64,000 bases of DNA from Raineyella fluvialis (GCF_009646095.1 NZ_CP045725.1:3162001-3226000), one strand, 5' to 3'; shown: positions 34,594 through 43,348, counted from the first letter of the stretch. Translations and numbers: made by a program. The notes: generated from the letters alone by a model not told the origin.

Positions 34594-34974
34594 TCACTCA
34601 GCGCTGGACAGCCACCCCAGGGCGGTCTCTGCGGCATCCAGGCCGCCGGCGGCGTACGCCCGCCAGTCCGGGTCCTGACCGTCACGCCGCTCGACCTCGT
34701 CACGCCACTCACCGCACAGCGCCTCGAGCACGACCCGGGCACCGGGGGCATTGACGAGCCGCAACCGTCGGATGATCGTGCCGTACGCGGCAGCACGACC
34801 CTCGTGGTATTTGTAGGCTGGGAACGACTGGCCGTCGCGGGCCAGGGCGCAGGCGGAGGTGCCACCGCCGAGCCGGGCCATGGTCTCGGCAGCCGATTCG
34901 CGGGCGGCCCGGACGCGGGTGAGCACCTCGTCGATGGCGCCCGCGGCCGAGCGAATGTGCGGGGGAGTGGCCAC
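34594..34974 (-). CDS. Hypothetical protein, 126 residues
   Basis: Soluble helical protein with IDEVLTRVRAARESAAETMARLG, ALARDGQSFPAYKYHEGRAAAYGTIIRRLR and CGEWRDEVERRDGQDPDWRAYAAGGLDAAETALGWL. No family recognised. The GTG at 34974 is preceded by TATCAT on the minus strand at 6 nt distance, giving a leaderless layout, and a GATACCC/GGGTATC palindrome overlaps that -10. It is convergent with and 10 bp from the ClC gene. Confidence 0.65.
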   Translation of the reverse strand: MATPPHIRSAAGAIDEVLTRVRAARESAAETMARLGGGTSACALARDGQSFPAYKYHEGRAAAYGTIIRRLRLVNAPGARVVLEALCGEWRDEVERRDGQDPDWRAYAAGGLDAAETALGWLSSAE

Positions 34975-34982
34975 GCCGACAT

Positions 34983-35000
34983 GATACCCCCGCGGGTATC
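34983..35000. promoter_or_regulatory. GATACCC-CCGC-GGGTATC palindrome
   Basis: Perfect 7-bp arms (34983-34989 and 34994-35000) around CCGC. It overlaps the TATCAT -10 element of the minus-strand gene and lies 72 bp before the plus-strand DUF1810 gene. It resembles CsoR-family operators (TACCC...GGGTA). Confidence 0.55.
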
Positions 35001-35071
35001 GTCCTCTCCTGGTGCTCCGGGGACCGGCCGCATCGCCGGTGCGAAGCGGCTGCGGCAGGCAGAATTGCCTC

Positions 35072-35542
35072 ATGGCTGCCACTGATCCGTACGACCTGGA
35101 TCGCTTCGTCCGCGCCCAGGCCGGCGGGACGTACGAACGGGCCCTGGCCGAGCTGCGCAACGGCCAGAAGGCGACCCACTGGATGTGGTTCGTGTTCCCC
35201 CAGATCGCCGGCCTGGGCCACAGTCCGACGGCAATGGAATACGCCATCTCAGGCCTGGACGAGGCCCGTGCGTACCTCCAGCACCCGCTCCTCGAACACC
35301 GACTCATTGAAGCGGCGCGCGCCGTCGAGGACGGCCCGGCGACCACGGCCGAGCACCTCCTGGGCCGGGTCGACGCCATGAAGCTCAGGTCGTCGATGAC
35401 ACTCTTCGAACTGGCCAACCCGGGTGGCCCCGTCTTCCGTCAGGTGCTCGAGCGCTACTTCAAGGGCGTCCGTGACCCGAAGACCCTGAAGATCCTCGGG
35501 CTGGCCGAGTCCGGACACCATGGGTTCTCGCCGGCGGACTGA
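35072..35542 (+). CDS. DUF1810 family protein
   Basis: 156 residues. YDLDRFVRAQAGGTYERALAELRNGQKATHWMWFVFPQIAGLGHSPTAMEYAISGLDEARAYLQHP and the end KTLKILGL are diagnostic of DUF1810 (E. coli YfgD-unrelated, calpastatin-like misnomer in some databases). Its function is not known. The ATG at 35072 is the only start that keeps the family N-terminus; no strong Shine-Dalgarno is visible. Confidence 0.9.
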   Translation: MAATDPYDLDRFVRAQAGGTYERALAELRNGQKATHWMWFVFPQIAGLGHSPTAMEYAISGLDEARAYLQHPLLEHRLIEAARAVEDGPATTAEHLLGRVDAMKLRSSMTLFELANPGGPVFRQVLERYFKGVRDPKTLKILGLAESGHHGFSPAD

Positions 35543-35597
35543 CTGCACCGGCCTGATCTGACGACGAAGGTCAGTCCCATCCGACCCACCGACACCG

Positions 35598-36662
35598 TTA
35601 CCCCCGTCGTGCCGCCACCCGATCGGCGACGTAGGCGGCATCCCGCCCGACCCCGCCGATCAGCGGCGACGTGATCGAGTACTGGAAGGGCAATCCGACG
35701 AAGGTCAGTCCCGGCACGCCCTCGACGATGCCTCGTACCGTCACGGGATTCCCGTGCAGATCCGTCTCCAGCGGCGGCAGCCAGCTGACATCGATGCGGA
35801 ATCCCGTGGCCCAGACGATGCTGGAAGGAGTGAGGACCTCGTCCGTGCCGAACCACGGCAGGCCGTCCCGGACGCCGCTGAATCGGGGAAGCCGGCCGAT
35901 GCCCGCCTCGGCGACGTCCTTCATCCCCAGACGCATCAGCGGAGCCCCGTGTGCCACGGCCTGTCCGGCCGCCCTCCGCCCCACCGGAGTGTCCAACGTC
36001 ATGACGTGGTAGAGGAAGCCCCACAGCAAGGGGCCGGCGAAGCGTCGGGCCGCCTCAGGGATCTGCAGAGTGGGATTCCCTGCCAGCCAGGTGCGGTGCC
36101 CGGCGCCGGCCAGTTCCACGGCGATGTCGACGCCCGAGGTGCCGGCTCCCACGACGATCACGTCGCCGGACGGCACCGTGTCGGGGTTGCGGTAATCGGA
36201 GGTGTGCACCTGCACGATGGCCGGATCCAGCATGGCCGCACCGCTGGGAATGCGCGGCGAGGTGGTGGAGCCAGTGGCGACGACCACGGAACGAGCCGCC
36301 ATCTGTCCGGCAGTGGTCTCGAGGTCGAACCCGTCCCGGGTGCGCGTGACCCTCCGCACCCTCACCCCGGTGCGGAGCGGGAGCCCCAGCGTTTCGGCAT
36401 AGCGCTCGAGGTAGGCGGCGAATTCGCCCCTCGTCAACAGTGCACCACGCGGCATCAGGTGGGGCATCCCCGGCAGTGCCGAGTACTGCACGGGGGTGAA
36501 CAGCCGCAGGCTGTCGTACCGACGGCGCCAGGTGTCACCGACCCTCTCGTCAGCCTCCAGCACGATGTGCTGGACGCCCCTCCCGGTGAGTTCGTGGCTG
36601 GTGGCCAACCCTGCCTGCCCGCCGCCGACGACGATCGCTTCGAACTGCTGGATGTCGTTCAT
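35598..36662 (-). CDS. FAD/NAD(P)-binding monooxygenase-like oxidoreductase
   Basis: 354 residues. EAIVVGGGQAGLATSHELTGRG binds FAD, DVIVVGAGTSGVDIAVELAGAG binds NAD(P), and IVWATGFRIDVSWL is the late ATG motif of flavin-containing monooxygenases (YUCCA/CzcO-like group). It likely oxygenates or reduces small substrates with NADPH in the cytosol. GAGGAG lies upstream of the ATG at 36662. Divergent from a TetR gene with 62 bp between starts, a setting typical of a regulator controlling its neighbour. Confidence 0.88.
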   Translation of the reverse strand: MNDIQQFEAIVVGGGQAGLATSHELTGRGVQHIVLEADERVGDTWRRRYDSLRLFTPVQYSALPGMPHLMPRGALLTRGEFAAYLERYAETLGLPLRTGVRVRRVTRTRDGFDLETTAGQMAARSVVVATGSTTSPRIPSGAAMLDPAIVQVHTSDYRNPDTVPSGDVIVVGAGTSGVDIAVELAGAGHRTWLAGNPTLQIPEAARRFAGPLLWGFLYHVMTLDTPVGRRAAGQAVAHGAPLMRLGMKDVAEAGIGRLPRFSGVRDGLPWFGTDEVLTPSSIVWATGFRIDVSWLPPLETDLHGNPVTVRGIVEGVPGLTFVGLPFQYSITSPLIGGVGRDAAYVADRVAARRG

Positions 36663-36692
36663 GATCACTCCTCGTGGATGTGACCAGAATAG

Positions 36693-36725
36693 CATTCCAA
36701 TCTATAGAGTGATAGTCTAAGAATG
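36693..36725. promoter_or_regulatory. Divergent promoter/operator region of monooxygenase and TetR
   Basis: AT-rich 62-bp gap with CTAT-AGAGTG-ATAG (36702-36715) inside wider CATTC...GAATG arms (36693-36697 and 36721-36725). TAGTCT (36713-36718) is 6 nt before the TetR GTG. Probable self-operator of the TetR protein. Confidence 0.5.
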
Positions 36726-37348
36726 TGCTTCCCAGACAGTCCTCAACGCTCCGCCAGGCACAAGCGGCCCTGACCCGGTCCCGGATCGCCGACGCGGCGC
36801 GGACACTCTTCCTCGACGCGGGTTACGTGGCCACCTCAGTGAGCGCGATCGCCGCAGCCGCGGGAGTGTCGGTCCAGACGATCTACAACGTGGTGGGCAA
36901 CAAGGCCGCAGTCCTGTCCGCCGTACTCGATCTGGTCGCCGCCGGCCCGGAATCGCCACGACTCGTGCCGGAATTCCTGGAGGAACGATCGCGCCATGCG
37001 CCGGACGTCCCGGCGATGGTGGACCTACTGGTGGAGTGGTTCATCGACGTCCACCCGCGGACGGCGTCCTTGTGGGCGGTGATCCGGCAGGCCGCCGCGG
37101 TCGATGAGGAGGTCGCCGACCTCGAGCGACGCCGCGCCGACCGACGGTTGTCCAACTACGTCGGGGCTGCCGCGCGGGCGAGGGAGTTGGGCGGTCTCAC
37201 GTCCTCCGTGACGGATGAGGAAGCGGCAGCGGCCATCTGGGCTCTCGGCCACCCGGACGCCTATCGGGCACTCGTGCTCGTCCGGGGTTGGACCCTGGAT
37301 GCGTACGGCACCTGGCTGCGGTACGGGTTGACGGCGTTGCTCGGCTGA
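36725..37348 (+). CDS. TetR-family transcriptional regulator
   Basis: 207 residues. The N-terminal helix-turn-helix reads RIADAARTLFLDAGYVATSVSAIAAAAGVSVQTIYNVVGNKAAVLSAVLD (about 17-66); the rest is a ligand-binding helical domain. The GTG start has TAGTCT 6 nt upstream and no Shine-Dalgarno, so it is probably leaderless. It likely represses the divergent monooxygenase and itself; the inducer is unknown. Confidence 0.9.
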   Translation: MLPRQSSTLRQAQAALTRSRIADAARTLFLDAGYVATSVSAIAAAAGVSVQTIYNVVGNKAAVLSAVLDLVAAGPESPRLVPEFLEERSRHAPDVPAMVDLLVEWFIDVHPRTASLWAVIRQAAAVDEEVADLERRRADRRLSNYVGAAARARELGGLTSSVTDEEAAAAIWALGHPDAYRALVLVRGWTLDAYGTWLRYGLTALLG

Positions 37349-37356
37349 TCGCGGCG

Positions 37357-38034
37357 TCAGCGCAGCAGACGTCGTAGGCCCAGCCCGGTCAGCGTTGCCA
37401 CCGTCACCGCCATCGCGACTCCGGCGGCGGCGTACGCCACCCACAGGACGGCAGCCGGGGTCTCGGCATCGATGAACGGGGACGGCAACACGGTGAACAC
37501 CAGCCCGATGAGCCAGGCCGCCATGGTGAGGGGGATCCAACGCCAGGCCCGACCGAGAGTCCGGCGCAGCACGATCCATTGGCCCGTCGGAATGGACGCC
37601 AGCAGCAGGAGCCCGCCGGCACCGATCCCCGCGATACCGCCAGGACTGCCGGGATCCCACCGCACTCCCAGATCGGCCAGCGTGGACGGCAGCATCCCGA
37701 TCATCCAGGCCACAGCGGCAGCCACCGCGGTCGCGACGGTCCATCGCCGTCGCCCCGGGTCCACGGCAGTGCCGCGCAATGACAGGGACTGCCCGACGCC
37801 CAGGCACGCCCCCTCGACGGTCCCGGCGGCCACCATGATCACGAACGTCGCCCAGGTGCCGGTCCCCAGGCCGGTGGTGAGGGCGAAGCCGGCGGTCGGA
37901 GCCAGGAAACCGATGCCCTCACCGGCGGTCGCATACCCGACCCAGCGGCTCAGCCGGAACGTGTCCGTGCCACGCCGGGCCCGCCGAGCCCGCTGCTCGC
38001 CTGGATCGAGGCGACCGATGCCGTCGTGCACCAC
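37357..38034 (-). CDS. Integral membrane protein of unknown function
   Basis: 225 residues from the GTG at 38034, which is set by GGAGGAGAAG just upstream (an in-frame start at 38049 would leave this Shine-Dalgarno inside the gene). Six hydrophobic segments, among them WATFVIMVAAGTVEGACLGVGQSL, VATAVAAAVAWMIGMLP, GGIAGIGAGGLLLLASIPTGQWIVLR and VLWVAYAAAGVAMAVTVATLTGLG. No family recognised. It ends 8 bp from the convergent TetR gene. Confidence 0.65.
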   Translation of the reverse strand: MVHDGIGRLDPGEQRARRARRGTDTFRLSRWVGYATAGEGIGFLAPTAGFALTTGLGTGTWATFVIMVAAGTVEGACLGVGQSLSLRGTAVDPGRRRWTVATAVAAAVAWMIGMLPSTLADLGVRWDPGSPGGIAGIGAGGLLLLASIPTGQWIVLRRTLGRAWRWIPLTMAAWLIGLVFTVLPSPFIDAETPAAVLWVAYAAAGVAMAVTVATLTGLGLRRLLR

Positions 38035-38081
38035 GACTTCTCCTCCCACCGCCGGCCGGCACTACCCGGTGTATGTGCGAG

Positions 38082-39494
38082 TCAGAGTCTCGCCGCACCG
38101 CGGCGTCGTACGATCCGCCAGCCGAGCGCCAGTGCCGCGAACCACACCGGGGCGACCAACAGGGGTTGACGCGTCTCGGGCCGCAGCATCAGTAGCACCA
38201 CGACCACCACGAAGAAGGCGAGCACGACCCAGGGCATCACCCGGCCCCCGGGCATCGGGAACGTCGAGGTTGCGTGCGCCTCCGGGCGCACCCTGCGGTA
38301 GCGCAGGTAGCAGACCATGATCAGGCTCCAGATCACAATGAACAGCACCGCCGCGACCGACGTCACCACCGTGAAGGCCGCCATCACCGACTCGTTGGCG
38401 GTCAGCACCATCGAGGCACCGATGAGCACGACGGACACCCACAGCCCCGTCGCCGGGACATCACGCAGGTTGAGCGTACCCAGCCGACGGGGGGCCATAC
38501 CCTTCTGGGCGAGGCCGTAGAGCATCCGGGAGCTCGAGTAGATACCGCTGTTGCAGGCCGAGGCGGCGGAGGTGAGGACGACGAAGTTCATCACCCCAGC
38601 GGCCCCGGCCAGGCCGAGCAGCGAGAAGAGGTTCACGAAGGGCGACGTCCCCGGGTCGACCATACTCCAGGGCGTGACGATCATGATGGCCGCCAGGGCG
38701 AGGACGTAGAACAGCAGCACCCGGATCGGGATCGAGTTGATGGCGTGGGGCAACGTACGCCGCGGGTCGCGGGTCTCGGCGGCGGTGGCCCCGACGAGTT
38801 CGATGCCGACGAAGGCGAACGTGGCGATCTGGAAGCCCGCGAAGAACCCGGACCATCCGGTCGGCATCATGCCGCCGTGCTGCCACAGGTTGGCGAGCGA
38901 GGCCTGGATCCCCGAGGGTGAGGTGAAGCCCGTCGTGAGCATCAGCGCCCCGGCGCCCACGAGCGACACGATGGCGATGACCTTGATCAGCGCGAACCAG
39001 AACTCGATCTCGCCGAACAGCTTCACCGTCAGCAGATTGAGCACGAGGAGACCGCCGAGCGTGGCGACGGTCAGGCCCAGGGCGGTCGGCAGGTCTCCCA
39101 CCCAGAACTTCCAATAGCCGGTGACCGCGATGATGTCCGCCATACCGGTGAAGATCCAGCACAACCAGTAGGTCCAGCCGACGACGAACGCCGCCCACGG
39201 ACCCAGGAGGTCACCGGCGAAGTCCTGGAAGGACTTGTACTCCAGGTTGTGCAACAGCAGCTCACCCATCGCCCGCATGACGAAGAAGAGCATGATGCCG
39301 ATGACCAGGTACACCAGCAGGATGGACGGACCGGCCAGGGCGATGGTGCGTCCGGAGCCCATGAAGAGCCCTGTTCCGATCGCACCGCCGATCGCGATCA
39401 GCTGGATGTGGCGATTCGACAGATTGCGCCGCAGGTGGTCGTGGACCTCAGGGGCTGCTGCCTCGTCGAGGGGGGCAAGGGCATCGGGCAACAC
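38082..39494 (-). CDS. cycA: D-serine/D-alanine/glycine transporter CycA-like (APC family)
   Basis: 470 residues with twelve helices. Long stretches match E. coli CycA almost word for word, for example LRRNLSNRHIQLIAIGGAIG, MRAMGELLLHNLEYKSF, SGFFAGFQIATFAFVGIEL and ETRQPLLV. It takes up glycine, D-alanine and D-serine with protons at the cytoplasmic membrane. The start GTG at 39494 is supported by TACGAT (minus strand) exactly 6 nt upstream, a leaderless layout; the in-frame ORF up to 39629 overlaps the DUF4342 gene on the other strand. Confidence 0.93.
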   Translation of the reverse strand: MLPDALAPLDEAAAPEVHDHLRRNLSNRHIQLIAIGGAIGTGLFMGSGRTIALAGPSILLVYLVIGIMLFFVMRAMGELLLHNLEYKSFQDFAGDLLGPWAAFVVGWTYWLCWIFTGMADIIAVTGYWKFWVGDLPTALGLTVATLGGLLVLNLLTVKLFGEIEFWFALIKVIAIVSLVGAGALMLTTGFTSPSGIQASLANLWQHGGMMPTGWSGFFAGFQIATFAFVGIELVGATAAETRDPRRTLPHAINSIPIRVLLFYVLALAAIMIVTPWSMVDPGTSPFVNLFSLLGLAGAAGVMNFVVLTSAASACNSGIYSSSRMLYGLAQKGMAPRRLGTLNLRDVPATGLWVSVVLIGASMVLTANESVMAAFTVVTSVAAVLFIVIWSLIMVCYLRYRRVRPEAHATSTFPMPGGRVMPWVVLAFFVVVVVLLMLRPETRQPLLVAPVWFAALALGWRIVRRRGAARL

Positions 39495-39558
39495 ACCGGA
39501 ATCGTAGGCCCTCTCCCGATCCCCAGCCGGAGCGGGCCCGCCTTGGTAGGTTCCCCTC

Positions 39559-39867
39559 ATGGACAGACTCGCACGTACGTTCATCGAGCAGATCGAGGTC
39601 ACCGGCGACCAACTGGTCCTCACCATCAAGAAGCTCTACGCCGATGCCGACGCTCGCCGCGTCGTCATCCGCAACGCGGAGGGCCGCGAGCTCCTCAGCG
39701 TCCCGCTCACCATCGGCCTCGCCGGCGGCGCCCTGACGGTGTTCACCGCCCCGGTGCTGGCAGCCGTCGCGGCCATCGGGGGCACCCTGGCCCAGGTCCA
39801 TCTGGACATCGAACGTGAGCGGGGCCCCCACCACGACCCGCCGCACGAGGATCCGACATCGCGGTGA
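39559..39867 (+). CDS. DUF4342 domain protein
   Basis: 102 residues. FIEQIEVTGDQLVLTIKKLYADADARRVVIRNAEGRELLSVPLTIGL followed by a short hydrophobic stretch (ALTVFTAPVLAAVAAIGG) is the DUF4342 pattern; the family is of unknown function and sometimes envelope-associated. TAGGTT (39547-39552) lies 6 nt before the ATG: leaderless. Divergent from cycA. Confidence 0.85.
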   Translation: MDRLARTFIEQIEVTGDQLVLTIKKLYADADARRVVIRNAEGRELLSVPLTIGLAGGALTVFTAPVLAAVAAIGGTLAQVHLDIERERGPHHDPPHEDPTSR

Positions 39868-39936
39868 CCCACTGCATCTGCTGAGGGGCACCCACCTGAC
39901 CTTGCCAGCGCTGCCCCGACGGCGAAGACTGGGTCC

Positions 39937-41391
39937 GTGGCGCAGCCCCAGGGACGCGGGGAAACGGTCGGAGCCGCTGAGCCGCTCCGCCGGCGATCCC
40001 GGCGCGGGTTACTCACCCTCGCCACCGTGACTCTCGGATCGGGCGTCGCCCTGCTCGACGTCACCGTCGTCAACATCGCGCTGCCGACCATCGGCCGGCA
40101 ACTCGGCAGTTCACTGGGCGGCCTCCAGTGGGTCAGCAACGGCTACATCCTCGCGCTGGCCTCGCTGATCCTCGTCGGTGGGAGTCTGGGGGACCGGTAT
40201 GGGCGACGCCGGTTCTACCTGATCGGCGTCACCTGGTTCGCCCTCGCCTCACTCGGGTGTGCGTTGGCTCCCACGACGGCCTGGCTGGTCGCCGCACGGA
40301 TCCTCCAGGGGATGGGCGGCGCCCTGCTCACGCCGGGTGGCCTGGCGATCATCCAGAGCTCGTTCCACCGGGACGACCGAGCCTCCGCCATCGGCACCTG
40401 GGCGGGAGTCTCGGGCATCGCCGGCGCCGCCGGGCCGTTCATCGGTGGCTGGGTGCTGGCCCGCTTCGGCTGGCCGGTGGTATTCCTCATCAACGTCCCC
40501 TTGTGCGTGGTCGTCGTGGCCGGCGGCCTGGCCGTGGTGCCCGAAAGCCGCGACGAGGAGGCGGGCGAGGCCTTCGACCTGGCCGGCACCGTGCTCACGG
40601 CCGTGGTCCTGGCCGCACTCACCTGGGCGCTGATCGACGGAGGGCAGGCCCCGGTGGCGATGGTCCTGCTCGCCGCCGGCATCGTGCTCGGCGGCACGCT
40701 CGCCTTCGTGGCCGTCGAACGACGCGCGGCGTACCCCCTGGTGCCCTTCTCGCTCTTCCGGTCCCGCGTCTTCTCGGCGGCCAACCTGATGACGTTCCTC
40801 GTCTACGGCGCACTGGGGGTGACGATGTTCTTCCTCGTGCTGCAGTTGCAGACCAGCGCCCGCTTCTCACCGCGTGATTCCGGCCTGGCGACCCTGCCGA
40901 TCACTGCGGTCCTCCTGGCACTGTCCTCGCGGGCGGCCGTGCTCGCCCAGCGCATCGGGCCACGCCTGCCGATGACGCTCGGTCCGATGGTCTGTGCCGT
41001 CGGCGTCCTGCTGCTCTCCCTCGTCGGCGAGGGATCCGGGTGGGCACTGGTCCTCTCGGCCACCACGGTCTTCGGGCTCGGTCTGGCCCTGTTGGTCTCA
41101 CCACTCACTGCGGCCGTCCTGGCCGCGGCCCCCGACCGGCTCGCCGGGGCGGCGAGTGCCATCAACAACGCCGTCGCCCGTACCGGGACGCTCCTGGCCG
41201 TCGCCGCCCTTCCCGCCATCGTGGGGCTGACCGGTGGCGACTACCGGAATCCGGTGTTGCTCACCGCCGGCTATCGACGGGCGACATACATCACCGCTGC
41301 ACTGCTCGTCCTCGGCGGACTGGTCAGTTGGTTCGGGCTGGGCCGGGCCTCGGGACGGTCCCGTGGGGGAGTGCCGGGCAGCGAAGCCTGA
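39937..41391 (+). CDS. MFS drug efflux transporter (DHA2/EmrB-QacA type)
   Basis: 484 residues, about 14 helices. LDVTVVNIALPTIGRQLG (motif D1), GGSLGDRYGRRRFYLIG (motif A) and WRxxFLINVPLC-like GWPVVFLINVPLCVVVV (motif C region) are typical of 14-helix proton-drug antiporters. It likely exports toxic compounds. The gene lies directly upstream of a TetR gene whose promoter holds an operator array; the pump itself has only 69 bp upstream of its GTG and no copy of that operator was seen there. Confidence 0.9.
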   Translation: MAQPQGRGETVGAAEPLRRRSRRGLLTLATVTLGSGVALLDVTVVNIALPTIGRQLGSSLGGLQWVSNGYILALASLILVGGSLGDRYGRRRFYLIGVTWFALASLGCALAPTTAWLVAARILQGMGGALLTPGGLAIIQSSFHRDDRASAIGTWAGVSGIAGAAGPFIGGWVLARFGWPVVFLINVPLCVVVVAGGLAVVPESRDEEAGEAFDLAGTVLTAVVLAALTWALIDGGQAPVAMVLLAAGIVLGGTLAFVAVERRAAYPLVPFSLFRSRVFSAANLMTFLVYGALGVTMFFLVLQLQTSARFSPRDSGLATLPITAVLLALSSRAAVLAQRIGPRLPMTLGPMVCAVGVLLLSLVGEGSGWALVLSATTVFGLGLALLVSPLTAAVLAAAPDRLAGAASAINNAVARTGTLLAVAALPAIVGLTGGDYRNPVLLTAGYRRATYITAALLVLGGLVSWFGLGRASGRSRGGVPGSEA

Positions 41392-41441
41392 GCAGGCGGG
41401 CCATGCCGGCTCGGGCTGAGGAGCCCGACCGAACCCTTTGA

Positions 41442-41551
41442 GTGAATGACATTCACACCCATGCGATCCAGTGGTGAACCTCATTCACTGTTTGAGCGAC
41501 CTCCGTGAATCATGTTCACAGATGGTCTCCGCTAGGGTGAACGTCGTGCAC
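41442..41551 (+). promoter_or_regulatory. Phased operator array over the tetR promoter
   Basis: Three 15-bp palindromes GTGAA-N5-TTCAC at 41442-41456, 41474-41488 and 41505-41519, and a degenerate fourth GTGAACGTCGTGCAC at 41537-41551. Centres are 32, 31 and 32 bp apart, three helical turns, so bound dimers would sit on one DNA face. The last copy overlaps the -10 (TAGGGT, 41533-41538) and start codon (41546) of the TetR gene. Confidence 0.8.
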
Positions 41552-42237
41552 AGTGGTCAGGATCGATCATGGGCCGCACTCGCCACCTTGTGGGGGATGA
41601 CGGCCGATTCCCCCGGCCCGAAACCTCGCTTCAGCCTCGTCGAGGTGGCGCGCGCCGGCATCCGGCTCGCGGACGAGCAGGGCCTGGAGCGGGTGACCCT
41701 GCAGGCGGTGGCGAAGGATCTGGGCCTGACAACCACAGCTCTCTATCGCTACGTCGACGCCAAGGACACCCTGCTCGAGTTGATGGTCGACGTCGCCATC
41801 GGCCCGGCGCCGCACCTGACCGGGACCCTGGCCGACCTCGTCCGTACGTGGGTGGAGGCTCGCTGGCGCTCAGTGCGCAGCCATCCGTGGCTGACGGATG
41901 TCGGGCTCCGAACGACACCACGCGGGCCCGACGGGATCGCCTGGCAGGAGTCACTCGTCGCGGGTCTGGCAGGAGCGGGGGTGGCGGACCCGCTCGGCAT
42001 CGCGTGCCAGCTGGACCTCCTGGTCCGGGGTACGCCGCGGTAGCGTCGGTCACCGCACCCCAGAATCCTCCGACCTGGTGGTCGGCCGCCGCGGAACGTA
42101 CGGCACCGGTGACGGCCGAACTCACCGGAACCAGCCGCTCCGGCGATCCCGCCGAAGAACTCAGCAAGGCGGTCGAGCGGCTCGTCGCCTCCCTGGTGAT
42201 CGAGGCGGCGTACGGCCTGCGACCGCCGAGCCGTTGA
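41546..42237 (+). CDS. TetR-family regulator (one apparent frameshift)
   Basis: About 230 residues when one G is added to GGGG at 42027-42030; the first frame stops early at 42043 after DLLVRGTPR, while YAAVASVTAPQNPPTWWSAAAERTAPV and AVERLVASLVIEAAYGLRPPSR continue it. The helix-turn-helix is GIRLADEQGLERVTLQAVAKDLGLTTTALYRYVDAKDTLLELM. The GTG at 41546 has TAGGGT 7 nt upstream (leaderless); ATG 41597 is a possible alternative. The operator array over its promoter implies tight self-control and, by position, control linked to the MFS pump. Confidence 0.82.
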
Positions 42238-42261
42238 CCGCAGCTTGTCCTGACGACGGAA

Positions 42262-42303
42262 GACCCCACCGATCGGGCTACCGGAGGCCCGACCGATGGG
42301 GTC
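42262..42303 (+). terminator. Imperfect hairpin between tetR and ZIP genes
   Basis: 42262-42278 pairs with 42287-42303 (17-bp arms with two mismatches, 8-nt loop). It lies between the convergent tetR and ZIP genes and could end both transcripts. Confidence 0.55.
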
Positions 42304-42329
42304 GTACGACGAGGTGACGCTGCGGACGA

Positions 42330-43163
42330 TCAGGCACCGGCGAGGGTGACGACTGCGTCGGTCGCGAACCCGAACAGCAGCCCGATGACCACGCCCCAGG
42401 TGGTGAGCACCTTCATCTTCTGCCGACGTGCGACGGCGAGCAGCTCGATCACCACGTACAGGATCGAGCCTCCGGCCAGGGTGAGGAAGGCGACGCTGAC
42501 CAGGTCGTTGGTGAACTGCTGGCCGACCAGGGTGCCGAGGAAGGTGGGGCCACCGCCGATGAGACCGAGGAGCCCGAGGTAGCCCCAGGAAGGACGTTCG
42601 GAGGCGGCGGCCATCGGGGCGACGATCCCGAACCCTTCAGTGCCGTTGTGCAGAGCGAACCCGATCACCAGCAGGACGGCGAGCTCCGTAGCCCCGGTGG
42701 CGGCGCTGTTGCCGATGGCAAGCCCTTCGGCGAAGTTGTGCAGACCGATACCCGTGGCGATCATCAGTGAGAGGGTCTGCGCTCCGGAGGCATGACCGAG
42801 GGTCGTCGCCGATCCGGCAGTCGCCGCCCCCGGGCCGTCAGGACGGGCCACCACCCTCGACGAGCGCGAGCCCATCCATCGGTCGAAGTAGACCAGGCCC
42901 AGAAGGCCGACGACCAATCCGACCACGAAGACGGTGCCCGCACCGACAACCGCCGCGACGTCCTTGTCGCCGAGGCCATTGTCGATGGGTTCCCAGGCAT
43001 GGGTCAACACGTCCCACAGCAGGAAGAGCAGGATGCCGGTCGCCAGTGCGTTGAGCAGGACCCTGGTGCGAGGCAGTGCGGCCTTGATCCGGCCGAGCGG
43101 CAGACCCAGGAAGATGGTCACTCCGGCGACCAGCCCGAGGATGACCACGTCAGTGGTGCTCAT
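42330..43163 (-). CDS. ZIP-family divalent metal transporter
   Basis: 277 residues, eight helices. The metal-binding helices carry GIGLHNFAEGLAIG and GFALHNGTEGFGI, the paired HNxxEG motifs of ZIP transporters, which import Zn, Fe or Mn. A Ser/Gly-rich loop (about 105-130) replaces the His-rich loop seen in many ZIPs. The ATG at 43163 has GAGTTCC upstream. A DtxR/IdeR-like box lies 35 bp upstream, so iron or manganese control is likely and points to one of those metals. Confidence 0.9.
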   Translation of the reverse strand: MSTTDVVILGLVAGVTIFLGLPLGRIKAALPRTRVLLNALATGILLFLLWDVLTHAWEPIDNGLGDKDVAAVVGAGTVFVVGLVVGLLGLVYFDRWMGSRSSRVVARPDGPGAATAGSATTLGHASGAQTLSLMIATGIGLHNFAEGLAIGNSAATGATELAVLLVIGFALHNGTEGFGIVAPMAAASERPSWGYLGLLGLIGGGPTFLGTLVGQQFTNDLVSVAFLTLAGGSILYVVIELLAVARRQKMKVLTTWGVVIGLLFGFATDAVVTLAGA

Positions 43164-43197
43164 GGAACTCTCCGATGTCGAGGACGATGACAATGAG

Positions 43198-43218
43198 GTG
43201 AGGTTAACCTAACCTCAC
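43198..43218 (-). promoter_or_regulatory. DtxR/IdeR-like metal-regulator box before the ZIP gene
   Basis: TGAGGTTAACCTAACCTCA (43199-43217) matches the DtxR/IdeR consensus TTAGGTTAGSCTAACCTAA at about 16 of 19 positions; perfect 9-bp arms extend to 43198-43218. It lies just upstream of the ZIP start. Binding by a DtxR-, IdeR- or MntR-like protein is inferred. Confidence 0.75.
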
Positions 43219-43348
43219 TTGCTTTCGGTTGCCCATCCCTGAGTGCCGGCTCAGGAAACGCCCGCCGCGCACCTGGTTCTATCGTGGCACTCACGGGCGG
43301 CCGACCGGCGCTGCCCGGTGAAGTCAGCGAAAGGCGGAGGTGAGCGAC

